64,000 bases of DNA from Massilia brevitalea. Its GTDB lineage: Bacteria > Pseudomonadota > Gammaproteobacteria > Burkholderiales > Burkholderiaceae_D. The notes below the pieces were generated by a model. It had not been told where the DNA came from, searched no databases, and was given only the letters and a program-made list of their open reading frames with translations. Made by a program: the position numbers and the translations under genes. The stretch lies in assembly GCF_030711405.1 (NCBI RefSeq), contig NZ_JAULSI010000001.1, positions 62,001 through 126,000 on the forward strand, read 5' to 3'. Of the stretch, positions 26,486-36,507 are shown in pieces; within the stretch, counting starts at the first letter, position 1; each line of letters begins with the position of its first letter.

Positions 26486-27336
26486 TGCGTAACTCGAGAG
26501 CACTGCTGATTATCGGCGTGGCCCTGTTCCTGGCCCTAGCCTCGGTGCTGGTGGCCGCCAAATGGATGAGCGAACAGGGCGTCGCCGGCACCCGCGTGGC
26601 GGTGGCCAGCGCCGACATCGTCCAGGGTTCCAAGCTGGCCGAAGACAGCGTCCAACTGGCCGAATGGCCGGCCGGCTCGGTGCCGCCGGGCGCCATCACC
26701 GACCTGAAACTGCTGGAAAACCGCATCGTGCGCAGCGACGTCGCGCGCGGCGAACCGATCCTCGAATCGAAGCTGGCCCCACCCGGCACCACCGGCGGCC
26801 TGTCGGCCGTGGTCGCCACCGGCAAGCGCGCCATGACGGTGCGCGTCAACGACGTGGTCGGCGTGGCCGGCTTCGCCCTGCCGGGCAATTACGTCGACAT
26901 CCTGGTCAACCTCGAAAGCACGGCGCTCGACAACGGCGCGCGCCAGCCGTCGATCTCGAAGATCGTGCTCGAGCGTATCCTGGTGCTGGCCGTGGCCCAG
27001 GAATCGAACCGCGACGATTCGAAGCCGCGCGTGGTGAACGCCGTGACGCTGGAACTGGCTCCCGACCAGGTGGAAAAGCTCGATCTCGCGCGCAGCATCG
27101 GTTCGCTCTCGCTGGTGCTGCGCAACCAGGTCGATCCGCAGCCGGCCAATACCAGCGGCGCCACCCGCGAGTCGGTCCTCGGCCTGCCCGAGGCGAAGCC
27201 GGCGCCGCTTGCCGTGGCGCCGGCGCCGGTCCGGCCTGCAGCGCCGGCCCCGGCGCGCCCGCGCCCTGCCGCGCCACGCAACGAAGGCGTCCTCGTGATC
27301 CGCGGCCTCGACGCCGCTCCGCAAGCATCCAACTGA
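26485..27336 (+). CDS. cpaB: Flp pilus assembly protein CpaB/RcpC
   Basis: 283 residues: an N-terminal membrane anchor (residues 6-26), a SAF domain (about 35-100, beginning TRVAVASADIVQGSKL) and a beta-rich C-terminal domain, then a Pro/Ala-rich tail. It is the periplasmic partner of the secretin in the tad system (family knowledge). The ATG shares its A with the last base of the upstream stop (TGATG), showing translational coupling. Normal length for the family. Confidence 0.88.
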   Translation: MRNSRALLIIGVALFLALASVLVAAKWMSEQGVAGTRVAVASADIVQGSKLAEDSVQLAEWPAGSVPPGAITDLKLLENRIVRSDVARGEPILESKLAPPGTTGGLSAVVATGKRAMTVRVNDVVGVAGFALPGNYVDILVNLESTALDNGARQPSISKIVLERILVLAVAQESNRDDSKPRVVNAVTLELAPDQVEKLDLARSIGSLSLVLRNQVDPQPANTSGATRESVLGLPEAKPAPLAVAPAPVRPAAPAPARPRPAAPRNEGVLVIRGLDAAPQASN

Positions 27337-27344
27337 AGAACCCC

Positions 27345-28808
27345 ATGACCTTCCAGACCAACAAGACCCTGCTGGCCTGCGCCCTCGCGCTGGCGGCCAG
27401 TGCCGGCCAGGCTGCAAACCAGGCCGCCAGCCAGGCCGCCGCCCCGGCCGGCTGCATCGGCCTGCGCGGCCAGGCCGAGGCGCGCAGCCTCGACCTGGTG
27501 CGGGGCAAGTCCGTCCTGAAGCGCTTCTGCAGCCCGGCGTCGCAAGTGACCGTCGGTGCGCCCGGCATCGCCAACGTGGTGGTGCCGAATGCCAGCGAAG
27601 TGGTGATCGTCGCGCGCAGCGTCGGCAGCACCAACCTGATCGTCTCCACCCGCGACGGCCGCTCCACCGTGATCGACCTGAACGTCGGTCTCGATACCGC
27701 GCCGCTGCGCGCCCAGTTCGACAGCCTGTTCCCGGACGAAAAAGACATCCGCATCGGCACCAGCGGCAATGCCCTGGTCCTGTCGGGCATGGTCGCCGAC
27801 GCCGCCGTGGCCAGCCAGCTGATCGCCTTGGCGAGCACCTACCAGGAGAGCGTGGCCCAGGCCGCCGGCGCCGGCGCGGGGGCGGGCAGCCCACCGGCAG
27901 CCGGGGTGGCCGGCGCCTCTGCCGCCGCACCTGTGGCGGCTGCAGCGCCGACCGTGCTCAACATGCTGGCCATCGCCGCGCCCCAGCAGGTCATGCTGGA
28001 AGTGAAGATCGCCGAAGTCTCGAAGTCCCTGGTCGACCAGCTCGGCGCGAATGCCCTGTACAGCAAGATCAACGGCAGCTGGAGCTACGGCATCCTGTCG
28101 AACTTCCTGACCGGCGCCGGCGGCAGCCTGGGCGGCAGCAAGAGCACCGGCACCAAACAGCTCCAGATCGACGGCGAGAACCGCGACGGCCTGGTGAAGA
28201 TCCTGGCCGAGCCGACCGTGATGGCGATCAGCGGCCAGGAAGCAAGTTTCCTCGCCGGCGGCAGGATCTTCATTCCGGTCACGCAAAGCGGCCTGGGCAA
28301 TGGCGCCGCCATCACGCTCGAGGAAAAAGAATACGGCGTGGCCGTGAAATTCACGCCCACCGTGCTCGGCGGCGGGCGCATCAACCTGCGCGTGGCGCCG
28401 GAAGTGTCGGAGCTGAACCGCGAAGGCGTGGGCTTCAGCGCCGGCGGCTCGAATGCCACCTCGATCCTGCCCGCGTTTACCACGCGCCGCGCCACCACCA
28501 CCGTGCAGCTGCAGGACGGCCAGAGCTTCGTCATCGGCGGCCTGATCCGCAACAACGTCACCAGCAACATCAAGCGCTTCCCCTTCCTGGGCGAGGTGCC
28601 TGTGCTGGGCACCCTGTTCCGCAGCAGCGACTTCCAGAACGACCGCAGCGAACTGGTGTTCGTGGTGACGCCGCACCTGGTCAAGCCGCTGCAGGATGTG
28701 CCGCGCCTGCCGACCGACGAGTACGTGCCGCCAAGCCGCGCCCAGTTCCTGCTGGGCGGCAAACACGAAGGCAGGGCCCGCCCCGCTGCCAACAAGGACC
28801 AGCCATGA
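27345..28808 (+). CDS. cpaC: Outer-membrane secretin CpaC/RcpA
   Basis: 487 residues. Signal peptide (cleavage near residue 24), a BON-like/N0 region (about 45-170, TVGAPGIANVVVPNASEVVI), an Ala/Gly/Pro-rich linker around 170-205, then the secretin core with QQVMLEVKIAEVSKSLVDQL, VKILAEPTVMAISGQEASF and QDGQSFVIGGLI. It forms the outer-membrane pore for the Flp pilus (family knowledge). The long Ala-rich linker is the only unusual part. It overlaps the next gene by 4 bp. Confidence 0.9.
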   Translation: MTFQTNKTLLACALALAASAGQAANQAASQAAAPAGCIGLRGQAEARSLDLVRGKSVLKRFCSPASQVTVGAPGIANVVVPNASEVVIVARSVGSTNLIVSTRDGRSTVIDLNVGLDTAPLRAQFDSLFPDEKDIRIGTSGNALVLSGMVADAAVASQLIALASTYQESVAQAAGAGAGAGSPPAAGVAGASAAAPVAAAAPTVLNMLAIAAPQQVMLEVKIAEVSKSLVDQLGANALYSKINGSWSYGILSNFLTGAGGSLGGSKSTGTKQLQIDGENRDGLVKILAEPTVMAISGQEASFLAGGRIFIPVTQSGLGNGAAITLEEKEYGVAVKFTPTVLGGGRINLRVAPEVSELNREGVGFSAGGSNATSILPAFTTRRATTTVQLQDGQSFVIGGLIRNNVTSNIKRFPFLGEVPVLGTLFRSSDFQNDRSELVFVVTPHLVKPLQDVPRLPTDEYVPPSRAQFLLGGKHEGRARPAANKDQP

Positions 28809-29068
28809 ACCGCATTCTTCCCATCGCCGCCCTCGCGTTCGCCACCGTCCTTGCCGGCTGCGCCGGCAGCAGGACCGCCGCCACCAGCGGCCAGACCGTA
28901 CGCGCCGCCTTTGCCAGCCAGGTCCTGCATCCGCGGCCGCAGGCACAGCCCGAGCGCGGCGCCGACGGCGCCGCCGCCGCTGCCGCCTATGCGAATTACC
29001 AGCAGTCGTTCGCGACGCCCACGCCGCAGTCCGACAGCCCGACCTTCGGCAGCAGCTCCGGCAAATAA
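28805..29068 (+). CDS. Small lipoprotein of the tad locus
   Basis: 87 residues. The signal peptide ends VLAGC (Cys18), so it should be a lipoprotein. The mature part is short, low in hydrophobicity and rich in Ala, Gln, Ser and Pro, with no conserved domain I recognise. The ATG overlaps the secretin stop (ATGA). Position next to the secretin suggests a pilotin-like or stabilising role, but that is inference; it does not show the TPR pattern of TadD. Confidence 0.72.
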   Translation: MNRILPIAALAFATVLAGCAGSRTAATSGQTVRAAFASQVLHPRPQAQPERGADGAAAAAAYANYQQSFATPTPQSDSPTFGSSSGK

Positions 29069-29077
29069 GGAAGCCCC

Positions 29078-30271
29078 GTGAAAATCGCCATTCTTTCGCG
29101 CGACGAGCGCAACCTGATCGACTTGTCGCGCCAGCTGCGCGCGCGTCCGGGTACCGACGAGGTCGACATGATCTCGGGCACGCCCGCCCGGCTGTCAACC
29201 CTGGCCGACGACGCCATTCCCGACGTGCTGGTCGTGGACCAGCCGCGCCTCGACGAGGACGACCTCGGCCAGCTCGAACGCCTCGGCCACCTGTTCCCGC
29301 GCATGGCCTTCATCGTGCTGTCGGCCGACCTGTCGCAGGACTTCCTGCTGCGCGCCATGCGCGCCGGCGTGCGCGAAGTGCTGCCGGCCACGCCGGGCGC
29401 CGCCGCGCTGACCCAGACCATCGACCGCCTCGCCGAGAAGCTGGGCAGCCAGGGCGGCGCCCAGGGCAAGGTGCTGGCCTTTATTTCCTGCAAGGGCGGC
29501 AGCGGCTCGACGTTTCTTGCCACCAACCTCGCGTATGCCCTGTCCGCCGGCGGCAGCAAGCGCGTGGCCCTGATCGACATGAACCTGCAGTTCGGCGATG
29601 CCTCGCTATTCGTCTCCGACACCAAGCCGCTGGCCACGCTGTCCGACGTGGCGCTGCAGATCCACCGCCTCGATCCTTCCTTCCTGGCGTCGAGCATGGT
29701 CGCCGTCACGCCCAACTACGGCATCCTGGCCGCGCCGTCGGACCCGGCGCATGCCAGCGACGTCAAGCCCGAGCACATCGACGCCATCGTCAAGCTGGCG
29801 CGCCGCCAGTACGATTTCATCGTGCTCGACGTCGGCCGCAGCCTGGACCCGGTGAGCATCCGCGCGCTGGACCACGCCGACACCATCTATCCGGTGCTGC
29901 AGATGACGCTTCCCTACATCCGCGACGGCAAGCGCCTGCTCACCGTGTTCCGCAATCTCGACTACGGCAAGGACAAGGTCGAACTCATCGTGAACCGGCA
30001 CGACAAGAACAGCGACATCCGCATGAAGGACCTGGAAGCAGCCTTCGACACGACCACCCTGCGCACCGTGCCGAACCACTACGATGCGGCCGCGAAATCG
30101 GTCAACCAGGGCGTGCCGGTGACGCGCCTGGCGCCCGACAGCCCCTTGAGCGTGGCGCTGATGGACATGGCGCGCGGCCTGACCGGCGAAGCGGCGCCGG
30201 CGCCGAGCGCCAGCCTGGTGTCGCGCCTGTTCAACCGCCGCGCCACCGACAAGAAAGAACTGCCGCGATGA
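29078..30271 (+). CDS. tadZ: Tad localisation ATPase TadZ/CpaE
   Basis: 397 residues. An N-terminal receiver-like domain (about 1-120) lacks a clear phosphorylation pattern (atypical). It is followed by a MinD/ParA-type ATPase with a deviant Walker A KGGSGST at 139-145 and later LIDMNLQFGDASLF. TadZ places the assembly machine at its site in the cell (family knowledge). It overlaps the tadA start by 4 bp and lies 9 bp after the small lipoprotein gene. Confidence 0.9.
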   Translation: MKIAILSRDERNLIDLSRQLRARPGTDEVDMISGTPARLSTLADDAIPDVLVVDQPRLDEDDLGQLERLGHLFPRMAFIVLSADLSQDFLLRAMRAGVREVLPATPGAAALTQTIDRLAEKLGSQGGAQGKVLAFISCKGGSGSTFLATNLAYALSAGGSKRVALIDMNLQFGDASLFVSDTKPLATLSDVALQIHRLDPSFLASSMVAVTPNYGILAAPSDPAHASDVKPEHIDAIVKLARRQYDFIVLDVGRSLDPVSIRALDHADTIYPVLQMTLPYIRDGKRLLTVFRNLDYGKDKVELIVNRHDKNSDIRMKDLEAAFDTTTLRTVPNHYDAAAKSVNQGVPVTRLAPDSPLSVALMDMARGLTGEAAPAPSASLVSRLFNRRATDKKELPR

Positions 30272-31611
30272 ACCTCCCCGCCTATTCGCTGCGCGAACGC
30301 CTCAGCAACAGCGCGCCGCAGCCCAACGCCCAGCGCGGCCCGATCGACAACCGCGCTTACCACCAGCTGAAGAGCCGCATCCACGAAGCCCTGCTCGACC
30401 GCATCGACCTGGAAAGCATGCAGCGACTGTCGCAGGACCAGATCCGCGCCGAACTGCGCCTGCTGGTCGAGCGCCTGCTGGAAGAAGAGCTGGTCGTCAT
30501 CAACGACGCCGAGCGCAAGACCCTGACGCGCGACATTCAGAACGAGATGCTGGGCCTGGGCCCGCTGGAGCCGCTGCTGGAAGACCCGACCGTGTCCGAC
30601 ATCCTGGTCAACACGCACAAGCAGGTCTACGTCGAACGGCGCGGCAAGTTGGAACTGACCGACGTTACCTTCACCAACGAAGCCCACCTGATGAAGATCA
30701 TCGACAAGATCGTCTCGCGCGTGGGCCGCCGCATCGACGAATCGAGCCCGATGGTCGACGCCCGCCTGCCGGACGGCTCGCGCGTGAACGCGATCATTCC
30801 GCCGCTGGCGATCGACGGCGCGGTGATGTCGATCCGCCGCTTCTCGGCCGACCCGCTGCGCCTGGCCGACCTGGTGGCCTACGGCAGCATGACGGCCGAC
30901 ATGGCCGAGGTGCTGCAGGGCTTGGGCAAGGCCAAGGTGAACATCCTGATTTCGGGCGGCACCGGCTCCGGCAAGACCACCATGCTGAACGTGATTTCCG
31001 GCTTCATCGGCGCCAACGAACGCATCGTGACCGTGGAAGACGCGGCCGAGCTGCAACTGCAGCAGCCGCACGTGGTGCGGCTGGAGACTCGTCCGGAAAA
31101 CATCGAGGGCAAGGGCGAAGTCACCCAGCGCGCGCTGGTGAGGAACGCATTGCGGATGCGCCCCGACCGCATCATCCTGGGCGAGGTGCGCGGCGCCGAA
31201 GCGCTCGACATGCTGGGCGCGATGAACACCGGCCACGAAGGCTCGATGGCGACCATCCACGCGAATACCCCGCGCGATGCCCTGACGCGCCTGGAAAACA
31301 TGATCAGCATGGCCGCCGGCACCCTGCCGCCGAAGGCCATGCGCCAGCAGATCGCCTCGGCGGTCGGCGTGGTGGTGCAGGTGGCGCGCCTGACCGACGG
31401 CAAGCGCCGCGTGCTGTCGATCTCGGAAGTGACGGGCATGGAAGGCGACGTCATCACGATGCAGGAAATCTTCTCGTACAAGCAGACCGGCGTCAGCGAC
31501 GACGGCACTGTGATCGGCCATTCGAGCGCCACCGGGGTGCGTCCGCGTTTCGCCGAGCGCCTGCGCACCTTCGGCGTGAACCTGACGCCGCAGGTCTTCG
31601 AGCCGCGCTGA
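30268..31611 (+). CDS. tadA: Pilus assembly/secretion ATPase TadA/CpaF
   Basis: 447 residues. A helical N-terminal domain is followed by the hexameric type II/IV secretion ATPase core: Walker A GGTGSGKT at 230-237, an Asp box region [12 protein letters not shown], the HIS box ([13 protein letters not shown]) and Walker [15 protein letters not shown]. It powers Flp extrusion at the inner membrane. The start is fixed by the ATGA overlap with tadZ and the well-formed CpaF N-terminus. Longer in-frame extensions run through the shadows of upstream genes and are rejected. Confidence 0.93.
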   Translation: MNLPAYSLRERLSNSAPQPNAQRGPIDNRAYHQLKSRIHEALLDRIDLESMQRLSQDQIRAELRLLVERLLEEELVVINDAERKTLTRDIQNEMLGLGPLEPLLEDPTVSDILVNTHKQVYVERRGKLELTDVTFTNEAHLMKIIDKIVSRVGRRIDESSPMVDARLPDGSRVNAIIPPLAIDGAVMSIRRFSADPLRLADLVAYGSMTADMAEVLQGLGKAKVNILISGGTGSGKTTMLNVISGFIGANERIVTVEDAAELQLQQPHVVRLETRPENIEGKGEVTQRALVRNALRMRPDRIILGEVRGAEALDMLGAMNTGHEGSMATIHANTPRDALTRLENMISMAAGTLPPKAMRQQIASAVGVVVQVARLTDGKRRVLSISEVTGMEGDVITMQEIFSYKQTGVSDDGTVIGHSSATGVRPRFAERLRTFGVNLTPQVFEPR

Positions 31612-31627
31612 AGACAGGCCGACGCGC

Positions 31628-32602
31628 ATGGACATCACCTTCCTTCTTTTCGTCGTGCTGCTGTTCGCGGCCGTCCTGCTCCTCATGTGGGGCGTGTATG
31701 TGGGCTGGCTGGCGCACCGCAGCCCGGAAGCCGAGCGCATCGCGCGGCGCCTGCGCAGCGTGATCGGCAACGAGACGCGCCAGGACGATATCACCATCGT
31801 CAAGGAACGCCGCCTGAGCGACAACCCCGGGCTGGACGCGCTGCTGCGCCGCCTGCCCGGCACGCGCCGCCTGGACCGGATGCTGATGCAGGCCGGCTCG
31901 AGCCGGCTGGTGGCGCGCCAGCTGGCGTTCTGCGCGGGCGGCCTGGTGGCCGGGCTGGTGCTGGGCATCGTGCTGGGCCTGCCCGGCATCGTGCTGCTGC
32001 CGCTTGCGCTGGGCGTGGCGGCCCTGCCGCTGATGCGCCTGGCGCAGGCGCGCGATGCCCGCCTGGCGCGCTTCGAACTGCAGCTGCCCGACGCGCTCGA
32101 CATGATGAGCCGCGCGATGCGCGCCGGCCATGCCTTCCCGACCGCGCTCAAGCTCGTGGCCGACGAAGTGCCGGCGCCGCTGGGCGAGGAATTCAAGACG
32201 GCCTTCGACGAAGTCAACTTCGGCATTTCGATGGGCGACGCCCTGAATGCCCTGGCCCAGCGCTTGCCCAGCATGGACTTGCAGTACTTCGTGGTGGCGG
32301 TGCTGATCCAGCGCGAGAGCGGCGGCAACCTCACCGAGCTGCTGTCCTCGATCAGCGCGATCATCCGCGACCGCCTGAAGCTCGTAGGCCAGGTGCGCGT
32401 GCTGTCGGCCGAAGGCCGCATCTCGGCCTGGGTGCTGTGCCTGCTGCCTTTCGGCGCGGGTTCGGTGATGACCCTGGCGAATCCGGAGACGATGAGCGTG
32501 CTGGTCACCGACCCGGCCGGCCGCAACATGCTTGGCGCGGCGGCCGTGATGATGGTGGTCGGCGTGCTGGCGATCCGCAAGATCATCCGTATCCGCATGT
32601 GA
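31628..32602 (+). CDS. tadB: Inner-membrane platform protein TadB
   Basis: 324 residues. An N-terminal membrane helix, two central helices (about 95-135) and one C-terminal helix surround a T2SSF domain ([19 protein letters not shown] ... [19 protein letters not shown]). It works with TadC as the membrane platform for the TadA ATPase (family knowledge). It starts 16 bp after tadA and is the same length as typical TadB proteins. Confidence 0.92.
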   Translation: MDITFLLFVVLLFAAVLLLMWGVYVGWLAHRSPEAERIARRLRSVIGNETRQDDITIVKERRLSDNPGLDALLRRLPGTRRLDRMLMQAGSSRLVARQLAFCAGGLVAGLVLGIVLGLPGIVLLPLALGVAALPLMRLAQARDARLARFELQLPDALDMMSRAMRAGHAFPTALKLVADEVPAPLGEEFKTAFDEVNFGISMGDALNALAQRLPSMDLQYFVVAVLIQRESGGNLTELLSSISAIIRDRLKLVGQVRVLSAEGRISAWVLCLLPFGAGSVMTLANPETMSVLVTDPAGRNMLGAAAVMMVVGVLAIRKIIRIRM

Positions 32603-32621
32603 AACAACAAAGGCGACAACC

Positions 32622-33569
32622 ATGACGAAGTCCCAGATCCTGATGCTGGCCCTGATGTTCCTGCTGGTGTTCGGCGGCGCCGTGCTGGCCATGCTGCTGC
32701 TCACGCGCGACCCGGTCAAGGCGCGCCTGTCAACGCTCGACGAACGCGAGGCCGGCGCGCATGCCGATGCCGGACCCGGAACCGGCTGGCTGGTGCGCCT
32801 GGCGCGGCTGGCCGCACCGCTGGCGCGCCTGTCGGTGCCGGCCGAAGGCTGGGAAGGCTCGCCGGTGCGCCTGCGCTTCATCAATGCCGGCTGGCGCGAC
32901 CCGTCCACGCCCGGTCTGTTCCACGCCGGGAAGACCGCCCTGACCGTGGGCCTGCCGCTGCTTGCCTTCCTGCTGCTGCCGCACGACCCCGAGCGCCCGC
33001 TGGTCTTCACCTTCCTGGCGCTGGTCGGCTCGGCCTCGGTCGGCTACTACGCGCCGGACCTGGTGCTGAAGCGGCGCATCGCGCGGCGCCAGCGCGAGAT
33101 CTTCGAGACCTTCCCGGATGCGCTGGACCTGATGACGGTGTGCGTCGAAGCCGGCCTGGCAATGGACGCGGCGCTGGGCCGGGTTGGCGCCGAGATCGGC
33201 CTGAAGTCGCCGGTACTGGCCGAGGAACTGCAGCTGGTGACGCTGGAAATGCGCGCCGGCAGCGGCAAGGAAAAGGCCTTGCGCAACCTGGCCCTGCGCA
33301 CCGGCGTCGAAGACGTCGACGCGCTGGTCAAGATGCTGATCCAGGCCGACCGCTTCGGCACCAGTGTCGGTACCGCCCTGCGCGTGCAATCGGAACAGTT
33401 GCGCACGCGGCGGCGCCAGCTGATCGAGGAGAGCGCGGCCAAGATCGCGACCAAGATGCTGTTCCCGCTTATCTTCTTCATCTTCCCCGCGCTGCTGGTG
33501 GTCCTGCTGGGTCCGGCCTGCCTGCAGATCCTGCGCTCGGTCATTCCGGTGGCTGCGGGCATGGAGTGA
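32622..33569 (+). CDS. tadC: Inner-membrane platform protein TadC
   Basis: 315 residues with membrane helices at the N-terminus, around 105-140 and near the C-terminus, plus a T2SSF domain (FPDALDLMTVCVEAGLAMDAAL ... DALVKMLIQADRFGTS is within it). It is the TadB paralogue and the last gene of the operon. It starts 19 bp after tadB. No tadD (TPR lipoprotein) follows: the next gene is an unrelated metallopeptidase, so TadD is absent here or encoded elsewhere. Confidence 0.92.
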   Translation: MTKSQILMLALMFLLVFGGAVLAMLLLTRDPVKARLSTLDEREAGAHADAGPGTGWLVRLARLAAPLARLSVPAEGWEGSPVRLRFINAGWRDPSTPGLFHAGKTALTVGLPLLAFLLLPHDPERPLVFTFLALVGSASVGYYAPDLVLKRRIARRQREIFETFPDALDLMTVCVEAGLAMDAALGRVGAEIGLKSPVLAEELQLVTLEMRAGSGKEKALRNLALRTGVEDVDALVKMLIQADRFGTSVGTALRVQSEQLRTRRRQLIEESAAKIATKMLFPLIFFIFPALLVVLLGPACLQILRSVIPVAAGME

Positions 33570-33621
33570 CGCGCGCGCCGGTGATGCGGCGCCGTGCATG
33601 GAGATATGACGGGCAGCGCCC

Positions 33622-33667
33622 CGTACGGTGGGCACGGAGTGCCTAGCGCGGCCCGGCCCACCCTACG
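33622..33667. repeat. Degenerate, compacted REP element 3 (GTACGG subtype)
   Basis: A left element with GTACGG and a 3-nt loop (GGA) runs into a truncated right half ending CCCACCCTACG with no full spacer between. It looks like a collapsed or deleted version of the paired elements. It sits between tadC and the first M1 peptidase. Confidence 0.7.
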
Positions 33668-33816
33668 GGCGACGCCAACAAATTCGGAACCGCAGGTGGG
33701 AACACCGCGTCGCATCCCCGCCTCATGTATCAGTATTTTTACAAATCAAGCCAAGCTTGCTCGAAAGATACGATTAGAATACTTTCTCCAAATTCCATCA
33801 TAAAAACAGGGGAAAC

Positions 33817-36216
33817 ATGATCCGTTTGCCATTCGCGCTGGCTGCGCTATGCCTCGGCGCGTCCGCCTTTGCGGCCGAACCTTTCGACGACAAGTTCCGC
33901 CAGCTCGACGAGCTGCTGCCGACCGCAACGACGATCCGCACCGCTTCCGGCGCCCCCGGCCACGCCTACTGGCAGCAGCGCGCCGACTACACGATCCGCG
34001 CCACGCTCGACGAAGCGAACCGCTCGATCCGCGCTGCCGAAACGATCACCTACCACAACAATTCCCCGGACACGCTGAATTACCTGTGGCTGCAGCTCGA
34101 CCAGAACATCTACAAATCCGACTCCGGCGCACGCCGCTCGGCCACCGTGGTCTCGCGCGAGGCCTGGGCCAAGCCGCGCAGCCCGGAAGAAGGCATGAAG
34201 TTCGACGCCCTGCGCACGACCTTCGAAGGCCTGAGCTTCGACGGCGGCTTCAAGGTCACCGGCGTGAAGGCCGGCGGCCGCCAGCTGGCTCACACCATCA
34301 ACGGCACGATGATGCGCATCGATTTGCCGACGCCGCTGAAATCCGGCCAGCGCTTCAATTTCGACGTCGAGTGGAACTACAAGATCAACGAGCAGAAGGT
34401 GCTCGGCGGCCGTTCGGGCTTCGAGAAGTTTGACGAAGACAAGAACGATCTGTTCGAGATCGCCCAGTGGTTCCCGCGCATGGCGGCCTACTACGACGTG
34501 TATGGCTGGCAGCACAAGCAGTTCCTCGGCGCCGGCGAATTCACGCTCGAATTCGGCGACTACGATGTCGAGCTGACCGTCCCGGCCGACCACATCGTGG
34601 CCTCGACCGGCGTGCTGCAGAACCCGGGCTCGGTGCTCAGCGCCGCCCAGCGCGACCGCCTGGCGCGCGCCAAGTCATCGAAGAAGCCGGTCGTCATCGT
34701 GACCCAGGCCGAAGCCGAAGCCGCTGAAAAATCGAAAGCCACCGGCACCAAGACCTGGCGCTTCAAGGCGAAGAATGTGCGCGACTTCGCGTTTGCCTCG
34801 AGCCGCAAGTTCATCTGGGACGCCCAGGGCATGAAGAGTGGCGACACCGATGTGATGGCGATGTCCTACTATCCGAAGGAAGGCAATCCGCTGTGGGAGA
34901 AGTACTCCACGCACGCCATCGTCCACACCATCGAGCAGTACAACAAGTACTCGTTCGACTACCCTTACCCGACCGCGATTTCCGTGAACGGCCCGGTGGG
35001 AGGCATGGAATACCCGATGATCTCGTTCAACGGCCCGCGTCCGACCAAGGACAAGAAGACCGGCGAACTGACCTACTCGAAGCGCACCAAGTACGGCCTG
35101 ATCGGCGTGATCATCCATGAAGTGGGCCACAACTACTTCCCCATGATCGTCAACTCCGACGAGCGCCAGTGGACCTGGATGGACGAGGGCCTGAACTCCT
35201 TCGTGCAGACCCTGGCCCAGGAAGCCTGGGAAGAACAATGGCCGGAAATGCGCGGCGAACCGCGCCTGATCACCGACTACATGAAGAGCCGCAACCAGGT
35301 GCCGATCATGACCAACTCGGAGTCGGTCCTGCAGTTCGGGAACAACGCCTATGCCAAGCCGGCCGCCGCCCTGACCGTACTGCGCGAAACGGTGCTCGGC
35401 CGCGAACTGTTCGACTTCGCCTTCCAGGAATACGCGCGCCGCTGGAAATTCAAGCGCCCGACCCCGGCCGACTTCTTCCGCACCATGGAAGACGCATCCG
35501 GCACGGACCTCGACTGGTTCTGGCGCGGCTGGTTCTACACCACCGACCCGGTGGACGTGAGCATCGACGGCATCAGCGAATACACGGTCAGCTCGCAGAA
35601 CCCGGAAATCGAAAAAGCCTGGCGCCGTAAACTCCGCGACGCCGAACCGACGTCGCTGACCGACCAGCGCAACAAGGGCATGCCGCGCCGCGTGGACGCG
35701 CATCCGGAGTTGAAGGACTTCTACAACGAGCACGACGACTTCACCGTCACGAACGCGGACCGCAACAAGTTCACGGAGTCGCAAGAGAAGCTGGAAGACT
35801 GGGAAAAGGCGCTGCTCTCGTCAGGCAAGCACCTGTACCTGGTGGACTTCAGCAACGTCGGCGGGCTGGTGACGCCGCTGGTGCTAGAGATCCAGCTGGC
35901 GAGCGGCAAGAAATACATCGAACGTATTCCGGCCGAAGTGTGGCGCTATTCGCCGAAGAAGATCACGAAACTGATCGTCACCGACGAACCGATGACCAGC
36001 CTGGTGCAGGACCCGTACTGGGAAACCGCCGACATCGACCAGAGCAACAACGCCTGGCCGCGCAAGCTGACCCCGTCGCGCCTGGAACTGTTCAAGACCG
36101 AACGCGGTGGCAATGACCTGATGAAGGACTTCAATACCAAGCTGAAGACCACGGAAGAGAAGGACGCCGCTGCCAAGGAAGAGCCGAAGAAGGAGACGGT
36201 GCCGCCGGTGCAGTAA
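33817..36216 (+). CDS. Exported M1 family zinc metallopeptidase, copy A
   Basis: 799 residues with a signal peptide (cleavage after FAA near residue 20). The zinc site is intact: HEVGH at 434-438 and Glu457 in WMDEG, the HExxH-18-E arrangement of M1 gluzincins. GGMEYPM near 393-399 is the family's GxMEN-like substrate-binding loop in altered form. The C-terminal third is typical of bacterial exported M1 relatives and ends in a Lys/Glu-rich tail. GGGGAA precedes the ATG. It is followed by a REP pair and a near-duplicate gene. A periplasmic aminopeptidase is likely; substrates unknown. Confidence 0.88.
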   Translation: MIRLPFALAALCLGASAFAAEPFDDKFRQLDELLPTATTIRTASGAPGHAYWQQRADYTIRATLDEANRSIRAAETITYHNNSPDTLNYLWLQLDQNIYKSDSGARRSATVVSREAWAKPRSPEEGMKFDALRTTFEGLSFDGGFKVTGVKAGGRQLAHTINGTMMRIDLPTPLKSGQRFNFDVEWNYKINEQKVLGGRSGFEKFDEDKNDLFEIAQWFPRMAAYYDVYGWQHKQFLGAGEFTLEFGDYDVELTVPADHIVASTGVLQNPGSVLSAAQRDRLARAKSSKKPVVIVTQAEAEAAEKSKATGTKTWRFKAKNVRDFAFASSRKFIWDAQGMKSGDTDVMAMSYYPKEGNPLWEKYSTHAIVHTIEQYNKYSFDYPYPTAISVNGPVGGMEYPMISFNGPRPTKDKKTGELTYSKRTKYGLIGVIIHEVGHNYFPMIVNSDERQWTWMDEGLNSFVQTLAQEAWEEQWPEMRGEPRLITDYMKSRNQVPIMTNSESVLQFGNNAYAKPAAALTVLRETVLGRELFDFAFQEYARRWKFKRPTPADFFRTMEDASGTDLDWFWRGWFYTTDPVDVSIDGISEYTVSSQNPEIEKAWRRKLRDAEPTSLTDQRNKGMPRRVDAHPELKDFYNEHDDFTVTNADRNKFTESQEKLEDWEKALLSSGKHLYLVDFSNVGGLVTPLVLEIQLASGKKYIERIPAEVWRYSPKKITKLIVTDEPMTSLVQDPYWETADIDQSNNAWPRKLTPSRLELFKTERGGNDLMKDFNTKLKTTEEKDAAAKEEPKKETVPPVQ

Positions 36217-36262
36217 ATCGGCTTGTTGGCCGCGCGATCAATCCGGGCCACGGACGCCGACC

Positions 36263-36442
36263 CGTACGGTGGGCACCCCGTGCCCACGCGGTACGCACGG
36301 TTCCGCGAGTCCGCTGCCGCGAGGTGCCGCTCGAAACCGATGCAACGGCCCGCGGCCAAGCTTGATGTTTCGAGCGAGTTATCCCCGCCAACACAAAAAT
36401 CACACGCACGTAATCGCGTGGGCACGGAGTGCCCACCGTACG
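36263..36442. repeat. REP-like inverted pair 4 (GTACGG subtype)
   Basis: 30-bp elements at 36263-36292 and 36413-36442, inverted, 120 bp apart, both GTACGG with 3-nt loops (CCC and GGA). They separate the two tandem M1 peptidase genes. Confidence 0.85.
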
Positions 36443-36507
36443 GTTTGAACCGGTAGCTGCGCATCGTGCGTGGCTACCGGTTTTGTACCATTCAGAATAC
36501 CTAATTC

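Noticed and set aside
28696..30267. In-frame extension joining the secretin-lipoprotein-tadZ region to tadA as one 971-residue protein
   Set aside because: The extension is the shadow of three well-defined genes in another frame; tadA begins at the ATGA overlap at 30268.
33757..33780. Promoter TTGCTC / TAGAAT before M1 peptidase A
   Set aside because: Spacing is only 12 bp and no better -35 box fits, so it was not listed.
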